Assembly: GCF_964340395.1 (NCBI RefSeq) | Contig: NC_135562.1 | Coordinates: 23,216,173-23,256,172 of the forward strand | DNA length: 40,000 bases | From: Glandiceps talaboti | Taxonomy: Eukaryota; Hemichordata; Enteropneusta; Spengelidae | Direction: 5' to 3' | In this document: positions 13,043 through 22,841 of the stretch, one piece after another | Layout: each line of letters starts with the position of its first letter | How positions within the stretch are numbered: the first letter of the stretch is position 1 | Program-made: the position numbers and the translations under genes | The notes under the pieces: generated by a model | What the model was told of the DNA's origin: nothing | The model's database searches: none | What the model saw: the letters and a program-made list of their open reading frames with translations, nothing else

Positions 13043-13118
13043 AAGAGAGAGAGTATTAAAAGTATTAAAATATCAATTCGAAATTAAAATATTTCGATAA
13101 TTGACATGTATATTTTCA
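13043..13118. repeat. Non-satellite tail of duplicated block, copy B
   Basis: Second occurrence of the tail seen at 9347-9434; the GA-rich part begins near 13031. Here it runs on into unique DNA (ATCATCCGCTGTCG...), so this copy probably marks the original edge of the array. The copy at 9434 is instead followed directly by satellite, as expected of a duplication junction. Confidence 0.9.
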
Positions 13119-13352
13119 TCATCCGCTGTCGATCATTTCACTAGTTTAAACCCTTTCCAATATATTGGATATCTCACCTTTCCAACATATGTCCGATGTC
13201 TCACCCTTCCAACTTGCAGCAAGTTGGTTTTCTCATGTATCAGAAAATGTGTGATTTAGAACTGTATTAAATTAGTTGGATCGGAGTACAGGAGGGCGTT
13301 GGATCTAGACCACTCGCATGATTGCGTCATGTTTGAATGATGCAGTAATTAG
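13119..13352. other. Unique spacer between two minisatellites
   Basis: About 230 bp of non-repetitive DNA with no open frame or RNA structure that I can recognise. It holds two similar short strings (TTTCCAA.ATAT near 13155 and 13180). Confidence 0.6.
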
Positions 13353-16325
13353 GACATTGATAGTGAGATAGTCTAAGTAACACCACACCATGTGTCACAT
13401 ATTGATAGTGAGATAGTCTAAGTAACACCACACCATGTGTCACATATTGATAGTGATATAGTCTAAGTAACACCACACCATGTGTCACATATTGATAGTG
13501 AGATAGTCTGAGTAACACCTCACCATGTGTCACATATTGATAGTGAGATAGTCTGAGTAACACCTCACCATGTGTCACATATTGATAGTGAGATAGTCTG
13601 AGTAACACCACACCATGTGTCACATATTGATAGTGAGATAGTCTAAGTAACACCACACCATGTGTCACATATTGATAGTGAGATAGTCTAAGTAACACCA
13701 CACCATGTGTCACATATTGATAGTGATATAGTCTGAGTAACACCACACCATGTGTCACATATTGATAGTGAGATAGTCTAAGTAACACCACACCATGTGT
13801 CACATATTGATAGTGAGATAGTCTGAGTAACACCACACCATGTGTCACATATTGATAGTGAGATAGTCTAAGTAACACCACACCATGTGTCACATATTGA
13901 TAGTGAGATAGTCTAAGTAACACCACACCATGTGTCACATATTGATAGTGAGATAGTCTAAGTAACACCACACCATGTGTCACATATTGATAGTGATATA
14001 GTCTAAGTAACACCACACCATGTGTCACATATTGATAGTGAGATAGTCTAAGTAACACCACACCATGTGTCACATATTGATAGTGAGATAGTCTAAGTAA
14101 CACCACACCATGTGTCACATATTGATAGTGAGATAGTCTAAGTAACACCACACCATGTGTCACATATTGATAGTGAGATAGTCTAAGTAACACCACACCA
14201 TGTGTCACATATTGATAGTGAGATAGTCTGAGTAACACCACACCATGTGTCACATATTGATAGTGAGATAGTCTAAGTAATACCTCACCATGTGTCACAT
14301 ATTGATAGTGAGATAGTCTAAGTAACACCACACCATGTGTCACATATTGATAGTGAGATAGTCTAAGTAACACCACACCATGTGTCACATATTGATAGTG
14401 AGATAGTCTAAGTAACACCACACCATGTGTCACATATTGATAGTGAGATAGTCTGAGTAACACCACACCATGTGTCACATATTGATAGTGAGATAGTCTA
14501 AGTAATACCTCACCATGTGTCACATATTGATAGTGAGATAGTCTAAGTAACACCACACCATGTGTCACATATTGATAGTGAGATAGTCTAAGTAACACCA
14601 CACCATGTGTCACATATTGATAGTGAGATAGTCTAAGTAACACCACACCATGTGTCACATATTGATAGTGAGATAGTCTAAGTAACACCACACCATGTGT
14701 CACATATTGATAGTGAGATAGTCTAAGTAACACCACACCATGTGTCACATATTGATAGTGAGATAGTCTAAGTAACACCACACCATGTGTCACATATTGA
14801 TAGTGAGATAGTCTAAGTAACACCTCACCATGTGTCACATATTGATAGTGAGATAGTCTAAGTAACACCACACCATGTGTCACATATTGATAGTGAGATA
14901 GTCTAAGTAACACCACACCATGTGTCACATATTGATAGTGAGATAGTCTAAGTAACACCACACCATGTGTCACATATTGATAGTGAGATAGTCTAAGTAA
15001 CACCACACCATGTGTCACATATTGATAGTGAGATAGTCTAAGTAACACCACACCATGTGTCACATATCGATAGTGAGATAGTCTAAGTAACACCACACCA
15101 TGTGTCACATATTGATAGTGAGATAGTCTAAGTAACACCACACCATGTGTCACATATTGATAGTGAGATAGTCTAAGTAACACCACACCATGTGTCACAT
15201 ATTGATAGTGAGATAGTCTAAGTAACACCACACCATGTGTCACATATTGATAGTGAGATAGTCTAAGTAACACCACACCATGTGTCACATATTGATAGTG
15301 AGATAGTCTAAGTAACACCACACCATGTGTCACATATTGATAGTGAGATAGTCTAAGTAACACCTCACCATGTGTCACATATTGATAGTGAGATAGTCTA
15401 AGTAACACCACACCATGTGTCACATATTGATAGTGATATAGTCTAAGTAACACCACACCATGTGTCACATATTGATAGTGAGATAGTCTGAGTAACACCA
15501 CACCATGTGTCACATATTGATAGTGAGATAGTCTGAGTAACACCTCACCATGTGTCACATATTGATAGTGAGATAGTCTAAGTAACACCACACCATGTGT
15601 CACATATTGATAGTGAGATAGTCTAAGTAACACCACACCATGTGTCACATATTGATAGTGATATAGTCTAAGTAACACCACACCATGTGTCACATATTGA
15701 TAGTGAGATAGTCTAAGTAACACCACACCATGTGTCACATATTGATAGTGATATAGTCTAAGTAACACCACACCATGTGTCACATATTGATAGTGAGATA
15801 GTCTGAGTAACACCACACCATGTGTCACATATTGATAGTGAGATAGTCTAAGTAACACCTCACCATGTGTCACATATTGATAGTGAGATAGTCTAAGTAA
15901 CACCTCACCATGTGTCACATATTGATAGTGAGATAGTCTAAGTAACACCACACCATGTGTCACATATTGATAGTGAGATAGTCTAAGTAACACCACACCA
16001 TGTGTCACATATTGATAGTGAGATAGTCTAAGTAACACCACACCATGTGTCACATATTGATAGTGAGATAGTCTAAGTAACACCACACCATGTGTCACAT
16101 ATCGATAGTGAGATAGTCTAAGTAACACCACACCATGTGTCACATATTGATAGAGATAGTCTAAGTAACACCACACCATATGTCACATATTGATAGTGAT
16201 ATAGTCTAAGTAACACCACACCATGTGTCACATATTGATAGTGATATAGTCTAAGTAACACCACATCATGTGTCACATATTGATAGTGAGATAGTCTAAG
16301 TAACACCTCACCATGTGTCACATAT
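13353..16325. repeat. 45-bp minisatellite, about 66 copies
   Basis: Units of exactly 45 bp hold CACCATGTGTCACATATTGA followed by TAGTGAGATAGTCTAAGTAA. A few recurring variants (AGTGATATA, GTCTGAG, CCTCACC, TAATACC) are mixed along the array. A 2-bp loss near 16154 shifts the phase at the right end. Each unit contains one CATGTG E-box. Because 45 is divisible by three, the minus strand is open for 950 codons (13327-16179). Both replacement and silent changes occur among units (Ser/Tyr, Val/Glu, Gln/Arg; CTT/CTC), there is no targeting signal or flanking gene structure, and I do not regard it as a gene. Confidence 0.95.
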
Positions 16326-16888
16326 TTCATAATATCTATGCATGTATACATACTACGTACATATATCATTGTTATTGTCGATAGTAAACAACTCGTCTAA
16401 AAGCTAAATCGCTAAATAACATATAACCATGTAGTCCAATATCGAATTCAAATTTACAATTACATATTGGAAGCATATATTCTATATAAGTGCTTCATCA
16501 TGGCTACGATCAGTTCATTTAAACAAGAGAAGATTGCATCTTAATCAATGCATTAATTCTGGGTCTCGTGGAAATTAGTGTCATACCATACGTTTTGTGA
16601 ATCTGTGACCTTTAAATTGATACAATAAAAGGTATATCAAACATGGCCGATTATATTGTAAATGAAGCCCCTCCAAAAAAAGAAAACGAGCAAACCTAAC
16701 ACAAGACACGGTCTAAGTGTAATTGTTTTCATTGACCTGTATTATTTGAACGCATAACAGATTAATTAGGATTGGATTATGTTTGATACAATTTAAATAC
16801 ACAGTAATGGATCAATTGATGGAATAGCGCCACAATAACTGTTATGCATTATCACTAGCTATACTGTAATATAACTCCCCTCCCCATC
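16326..16888. other. Non-coding DNA, nothing recognised
   Basis: AT-rich unique sequence after the 45-bp array. No open frame of note, no repeat family and no RNA gene recognised. Confidence 0.55.
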
Positions 16889-16926
16889 TCACACACACAC
16901 ACACACACACGCGCGCGCATGTATAT

Positions 16927-17015
<89 letters not shown>
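16889..17015. repeat. (CA)n(CG)n tract joined to (AT)~43
   Basis: About 16890-16927 alternates purine and pyrimidine (CA repeats, then GCGCGCGCATG) and is followed by about 43 AT dinucleotides (16929-17015). A shorter TA run lies at 17077-17093. Alternating CA/CG tracts can adopt Z-DNA and long AT runs can extrude cruciforms; both are known properties and are not shown here. Confidence 0.93.
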
Positions 17016-17016
<1 letters not shown>

Positions 17017-17108
17017 CTATTACGCTCTGCCACTGCGGTATAGAGCACTGTCTTAGCAGATTGATACTCACCGAGTTATATATATATATATATCGCCACC
17101 TAAGTGAT

Positions 17109-17381
17109 GATCGCACAATGTCACACAAGCTCAATAAGCGAGGGGGGTCATCATGTTTTAGAATTAAGTGATGGGGTCAGCCTGTTTTTGGTTTAACAGG
17201 TAGGGGGGTCAGTGACTTTTTGTCGGCCCGATTTAAGAAACCACCGCCCACCTCCCCCCACCCCCCACGTTGGAGAAACTGACCGGTCCCTAAACGTTCG
17301 TTTAGGGGGGTGGGGTTGACCTAAACGTTCGTTTAGGGGGATGGGGGTTCCTTTGTTGAGCTTGTGTGAGATTGTGCGGTC
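17109..17381. mobile_element. Small foldback/MITE-like element, about 270 bp
   Basis: Imperfect terminal inverted repeats of about 30 bp lie at 17109-17138 and 17351-17381; both contain CGCACAAT and TCACACAAGCTCAA. Inside are two copies of an 18-bp hairpin with arms CCTAAACG and CGTTTAGG around TT (17289-17306 and 17320-17337), plus several G-runs. The inner part 17202-17289 matches, inverted, 3463-3545 (GACCGGTCAGTTTCTCCA, AACAAAAAGTCACTGACCCC), so the family is dispersed. There is no coding capacity. A clear target-site duplication was not identified. Confidence 0.65.
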
Positions 17382-17488
17382 GCCTCTTATCCCATACGTG
17401 TGTAATTGTAATATTAGCTATTGTTCATGCTTTATGTCTTGTTTACGTGTCATGTAAGGCGTTTATACAGTGTTCATCTGTACATAGA

Positions 17489-17512
17489 CCCCACCCCCAC
17501 CCCCACCAACCC
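17489..17512 (-). other. G-quadruplex motif on the minus strand
   Basis: The plus strand carries C-runs of 4, 5, 5 and 3 at 17489-17492, 17494-17498, 17500-17504 and 17510-17512, with loops of 1, 1 and 5 bases. This satisfies the usual four-run G-quadruplex pattern on the minus strand. A function is not implied. Confidence 0.6.
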
Positions 17513-20495
17513 ATGAACCAAATAATTTTCGCATAAGAGAGGCATATACAAGTACTTTCTCATGATTTCCCTTTTAACCATCAAACTGATAAAAATAGAC
17601 TTTATTGTTACTTCAACGAATGACACCATCATTCTCACTCCATTCATTCCAACGAAAAACATGTAAAAGGCACTCCATTCAATGCATTGCTTGGGACATG
17701 ACTGAAAACTGTATTCAATGTAATATTAGTACATGGAGACATCACATATGAAATGTACTAACATGCTAACGAAAGAAAGTTAGGAGGGTAAAATATTATG
17801 ACATTGATACAGTCTAGCAACCACGTCAAGCCCATACCACGTGACTTATATACAACGCTATTTGGAAGGTCATAGTCAGTTATATCACCAAATCTTAGAT
17901 AAGTTCGCAATATTGCTGTTATGCTTTGTCTTAAAATACAAGTGACACGTACAAGGACATTTAGGTATACATGGTCAAGATAACATTTTGGAAAATCTCC
18001 CATGATTCTAATTGTAAATAGTTGAACCATTTCCTTGATATTTGGTTGTTTTTTTGTTAGAAGTGTTTTTTATTGTTCGAACTGGTAGGTAATGTGATAC
18101 ATACGTGTCCACATTAATTTTTTATGAGAACGCGTTCATCATTCGTAGTATGATTTTATGGTTTGGTTCCAAAATTAATAACTCTTACAGGATATCGTGT
18201 CACGAGGATACACACACTCCGTGACGTGTCATACTTTGATTTCAATTTAAAAAACTATGTAGACTGAAACCTTCCGCATTAAATATTTCGTATTGAATTC
18301 GATGATGACTAGTTTTTGGCCAAGTATAACGCTAGCAGATTGGTCTCAAGACCCATTATTGGTATATCGCTATAAAATGCTCCTAACTGACAAAGCTATC
18401 GAAACCATGGTAACGGCACAGCCGACAAAGGATGGCGAGTTTAGGTTCGTCTTATTCACTTGCTGACATTTTGAACAAGAAACTGTAAACCGGGATAATT
18501 TGATGCATGTAAGGCCGAGTTTCATTCTTGAAAAGTGAAAATCCGAGGCCTTCATTAAAACAAATATCAGTGCAAAAGATAATGATTGTCTGCTTATCCA
18601 AACTGTTTGCACATTAAGATATATGGTATGGCAGTCAATCAAATGTACAAGTGTACGGGTAATACTCTAGCAAAATGCCATAAAGGACACCAAACAAAAT
18701 ATTAGAAAGCTATTTGAATGTGAAGCAGAACGTCACTTTGAAAGATGTGGACAATAGACCATAGAGCTCATTAGTGGAAGGGTTGTTGTCAACAATTGCT
18801 AACGACATATTTCACACGAACGCTAATTGAAATATCGATTTGATTGGCATTGCCCATGTTCATTTGCGACACGGTTTTCAATGCAAATAAGCGAAAACGT
18901 GAAAGACACGCTTCATATTTTTCTAACATTATATTGTGTTTTCATTGCAGAGACTCTCTGAGAGTTAGTGAAATCTACAGTGGTTAATAACGTTCAGATA
19001 TGACCAAGCCGAATGGCCGATATCGTAATTATGGCATACAGTAAATAGAAAATATTCATAGCACTCAGAAAAGATACAATACAGTATGACACACACACAC
19101 ACTATGGAGTCTACATTCATAATGGAATGGACAGTTGGGATTCAAGCAATTCATACCACAAATACAATACAACTGATTATATAACTTATCACGGTGTATC
19201 TCAAATTTGGGGATATTATATCTATCGCCATAATTTTTGCCTATACTCTCATTTCTCCTACATTTGTACGTAAACTATTTCATTGGATTGGGTACCGCCC
19301 TCCCGTGTTCATTGGCGTTGAAATTTATTTGGACACACGGTTGACCCAGTTCTCATCGCTTGTACTTAGATATAATATATTCACCATGTAAATGAGACAT
19401 ACACACTCGCACGAAGTAGACGTAGACGGCGACGACTAAACATGGCGAGCTGACTAGAGACGAACGGTCTAGTCTTATTATCAACATACCCGGCCTTTTC
19501 GTATCATTTGTTGCTTTAATGTACAAAAGGGCCAAAGGCCTTAACTTCAACCAAATCATAAAGACGGCTCTATAAATATTTTGTAGAGGTTGTTTCTTTG
19601 GTGTGAAGCTGGCAGGAAATAATAGCAGATTTAACGAGTTGGAACTACATTTTTATCATAGACTTGCACTAACATGCTCACTCCACTCCTCGATTGTTTT
19701 CAGTCGTGGGTAGGGAATTTGTATTCATCAAACGTAAGTGGTATAAACATACAACACACCAAAATGCGTTCATGATTGCTTGCTTCAGTGATCGTACAGT
19801 AAACACACAATTCACACACTATGGCTTTAATTTGCCATTTCAACATTTCTTCTATCCAAAAAATATCTGTTGTGTAGATTTTGTTTGAATTCTTTATTTA
19901 GCAATAAATGTATGCAAATTTGACAGTAAATGTCATCATAATCGTTTTCTTTTCTCATTTCGTTGGTATTTTGGCAATAATGAAATAATTGTTTGCACAA
20001 CATAAAAGACAGTAACGTGAAATAACATGAACACTTCCGTTTCCTCATTATAGAGCTATTTCACTTGTGGATAACACATGGTAAAAGTTATATAATATTA
20101 AACATTGTCCACGTGTGAGTTGTTTTGGAGATAACTACTCCGACGTTGAAAAGAGAGATGACTGACCAGGTAGTTTTCATGATGATTATATGGTATTAAG
20201 GATTAACAACCCTTGATGGAGTCGATATGAACTGACAATATGAAATGAGATGGTAGACAAACCTAACTGATGGCACACTACATCGTATGGTTCCGAAGAA
20301 GTCCAAATGATGTACCAATCTATAAAGATAAAGTTGGCTAGACTGGCAATGCTGTCAGCCACAACTGTATATATTCTGTATTGAGATGTAACAGTTGTGA
20401 CCATGACAACTGATAGCAATTGTGATGATATTACAGTATACATCACCAGAAGGCATTCTACTGTCGTCTTTGTCGAAGTTATTTAAAACTTAAAA
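17513..20495. other. Non-coding DNA downstream of the Id gene
   Basis: Unique sequence with no open frame showing recognisable similarity. One plus-strand string near 18921-18950 looks like an intron end: a CTAAC branch-like motif, a pyrimidine-rich stretch, then GCAG. All three frames after it reach a stop within about 13 codons, so it would be a non-coding exon at best. A short CA repeat lies near 19090. Confidence 0.5.
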
Positions 20496-21256
20496 GTAAG
20501 CTTCGATGGTGATAGGGTTTAATGATTTGAAAACGTACTGAACTCGAAAAAGTTGAAATTTAGGACAGACATAGTTCATCGCTTCAAATAGGTCGACTTC
20601 TGTAACAACATCCTCTCTCTCTCTTGATGACTAATAAGTCAGTGTGTTCATATGAGAGGTTGGAAGTTTGTAATAAAAACATTTATCGAAAATATACATT
20701 TCTTAGACAAAATGAAAACAAAATCTGAGAAAAATTCACACAGGTCTGAGGATGTCTGTGTGACGTCACTGTCTGCAATGTTTCACAACATACTTTGTCA
20801 CAAACTAGACGTGTATTCTCGACAAAATTGAACATTTAAACAGATCTGAAACACATATACAACTATTTTTCACATAAAACACAGATCACAGGATATCATG
20901 CCAATATTTTTTCTAAAAATCTGTATCTTACAAAAATGTCGTTTTAAGACAAAAGTTTGTCACTGTACATTAAAGGTAGGTGTGCTTAAAAGCCACTGTT
21001 CAATATCCAGTTCGCGATTCCAATTTCTTTTTACATCAACTTGTTCCAGTGATGTAAAATGGACACATATTAGTTGACTTTGAATACTCCCTCATCTATC
21101 TCAGCTTGGTATGGAGTCCTAGTCCAATTCCATGCATAATACAGGGTCATGTTATTCACACCTTTCACCGATCTGACCGACGACATACCCACTTCGGGTT
21201 ATGGCGTTTGATAGAGATTTGGATATTTACACTCCACTCGATTGGTGCTGAAATTC
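20496..21256 (-). other. Id gene probable exon 3 (3' UTR)
   Basis: A strong acceptor on the minus strand (TTGTTTTTACAG, intron end at 21257) precedes this region. Vertebrate Id genes have a third, wholly untranslated exon, which is why I place it here. No AATAAA lies between 20500 and 21256 on this strand. The only near-canonical signal is ATTAAA at 20518-20523, so the 3' end is set tentatively near 20496. A palindromic CRE-like TGACGTCA lies at 20761-20768. RNA data would be needed to fix the end. Confidence 0.4.
20518..20523 (-). terminator. Candidate poly(A) signal ATTAAA
   Basis: TTTAAT on the plus strand reads ATTAAA on the minus strand, the commonest variant poly(A) signal. It is the best candidate within 750 bp of the exon 3 acceptor. 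A weaker GATAAA lies at 20681-20686 and an AATAAA occurs much farther down, near 19890. Confidence 0.3.
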
Positions 21257-21823
21257 CTGTAAAAACAATTACGACGACAAGGTGAATAAACACTTCTTTT
21301 CGTGTGGTCGTAAAAGTCTTTCATCGTTTCGCCAAGATTCACATAATTGATTTCGACGTTGTTCGTTACGACTTGTGGCTATTGGCCTGACACACTCAGC
21401 TCAGTCCAAGTGTGTGGGCCCCACACAGTGAACGCTCTATCATCGGAGTTACTTCAATCTCCGTCTATGGATATTCCATGCACCTAACTAAACAAACACC
21501 TCTAACCATAATTTGAAACAAATAGAAAAATCACCGCTCTTCCAAACATTCCGCAACAAATTTTGCGCCGAAACCAATCTGTTCGTACAACACGTGTGGA
21601 AATGGAATGTTAATTTCTATAAAGAGCTCGGGGTAAAACGCATCTCCAGAGTATATCGTGTTTACATTTAGTATTCGCCGTTCACGCAAGACATACTGCT
21701 TTATCTCAACTTCTCACAGCTGCAAGATCGAGTCGAATGGTACTCGGTACATATTTCTAAACATTATATAGTTGAAAGCGAGGGTGAGAAAAGTAACAGA
21801 AGGGGGGCAAATAGCATACTTAC
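21257..21823 (-). other. Id gene intron 2 (in the 3' UTR)
   Basis: Donor CA|GTAAGTATG (first intron base 21823) and acceptor TTTTTACAG (last intron base 21257) give a 567-bp GT-AG intron. It lies 37 nt after the stop codon, close enough to avoid triggering nonsense-mediated decay under the usual 50-55 nt rule. The placement matches the second intron of vertebrate Id genes. An 8-bp perfect hairpin (TGTGTGGG, C, CCCACACA) lies inside at 21411-21427. Confidence 0.65.
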
Positions 21824-21932
21824 TGGATGTGTGAGTTGTCGATAAGCTTGTTTCCCATGGCTAACAACTCCTCGGCGAACAGCTGTCTAACTCCCAATTC
21901 GTACTGCTAGTGGTTTTCTCTAAATGACTAAC
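21824..21932 (-). other. Id gene exon 2
   Basis: A 109-bp exon bounded by the acceptor TACCCTCGCAG (intron side 21933) and the donor GTAAGTATG (21823). It continues exon 1 in phase 0, encodes 23 residues, stops with TAG at 21861-21863 and leaves 37 nt of 3' UTR. A second AG five bases farther in would give a six-residue tail instead, so the exact C-terminus is less certain than the exon itself. Confidence 0.65.
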
Positions 21933-22841
21933 CTGCGAGGGTAACAAAATGAACCAATCGTTAGAATTGACGTTTTCCAATTGACAGATTTTAAACGTAT
22001 GAATGTATGATGTGTATGTACGTCTGGTTTACCGATAATCACTCATTTAGAAACCATATGGTCGCTCGCGTTAAAAAGCCATGCAATCAAACCAATGCGT
22101 ACATATTGATTTGTCCATACGACACGACACATACAAATCGTTACTGACAATGTCAATCGTAAATACGTAACTCTTTCGAGAACACACGCATTTCCGACAC
22201 TGGTTATACACAAGGACTAAACCAGAACATATTGATTTCTTCACGCGAATACACTTTTCAATAAAATCACAGTCATTGAGACTAGTCCATTTCACGTCAC
22301 TGACTACGGTCCGGTCAATGGTACTAGTATCACGATGCATATGGCGAAACGCAGACATGAACTATGGGTAGAAGCAGACAAATTACATGTCCGTATAGCG
22401 ACTAACCTGTTCTGTTATAACTGTATTTTCAGGTGGTATCGTTCCAAGCGGCGTTCGATTGCTACTCTGCTTTTCCATGAGGGGAGGGGGCGGAGAGTTC
22501 CTGAGCGCTGGATGTGTTTCTAGTGCACCTTGGAGGTCCTGTATATAGTCTATAACATGTTGTAATAGTTCAACTTTGCTAACTTTTTCGTTAGGTTGTA
22601 ATGATGGCACCAAGTCTTTAAGTTTGGAATAACAGTCTTGCATACTGTACGTAAGAAGTCCGTCCAAATACGCTGACATAGGTCCTACTGCAACACTACT
22701 GAGAGCGACTGCTGCTGCGGCTGCTGAGGCACTTCCTTTGCAGTTACGAGACGAAACGTCGTGGCTATCTTTCGTCACGTGTCGCAATGACAATGTTGAA
22801 TTGTGAAGCTTCGAAGGCCGGTTATCTCTCGTTTCCTTCAT
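21861..22841 (-). CDS. Id-type helix-loop-helix protein (inhibitor of DNA binding), two coding exons
   Basis: The coding sequence joins 22841-22407 (145 codons) and 21932-21861 (23 codons plus stop), giving 168 residues. The start is the first ATG after an in-frame stop at 22929-22931 and has A at -3. Residues 38-45 are alanine-rich. The HLH runs from about 65 to 111: helix 1 [17 protein letters not shown], a short loop, helix 2 [18 protein letters not shown]. There is no basic DNA-binding region before helix 1, the hallmark of Id proteins, which sequester E-proteins and other bHLH factors in the nucleus and so restrain differentiation genes. Residues 129-135 (RTPLGTI) match the RTPLTTLN destruction-box region of Id2, though its Asn is displaced. 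The family identity is firm. The orthology to a particular vertebrate Id and the exon 2 tail (ending [11 protein letters not shown]) are inferred. Confidence 0.9.
21933..22406 (-). other. Id gene intron 1
   Basis: A 474-bp GT-AG intron with donor CAG|GTTAGT, in phase 0 just after the RTPL segment. This is the position of the first intron in vertebrate Id genes. If it is retained, translation adds seven residues (VSRYTDM) and stops. The ten bases CAGGTTAGTC occur at both exon-intron borders. Confidence 0.75.

Noticed and set aside
13327-16179. 950-codon minus-strand frame as a repeat protein gene
   Set aside because: Explained by a 45-bp unit divisible by three. Variants include radical replacements, and there is no promoter, signal sequence or non-repeat domain. 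It is kept only as a low-interest finding.
17016-17093. Possible tRNA-like segment between two AT runs
   Set aside because: I could not form a cloverleaf with A and B box sequences. It is more likely unique spacer DNA.
17758-20446. Several 60-90 codon frames as small genes
   Set aside because: No domain, no consistent codon use, no splice framework, and they are spread over both strands as expected by chance in AT-rich DNA.
22335-22523. Short plus-strand frame overlapping Id exon 1
   Set aside because: A shadow on the opposite strand of the conserved HLH exon, with no similarity of its own.
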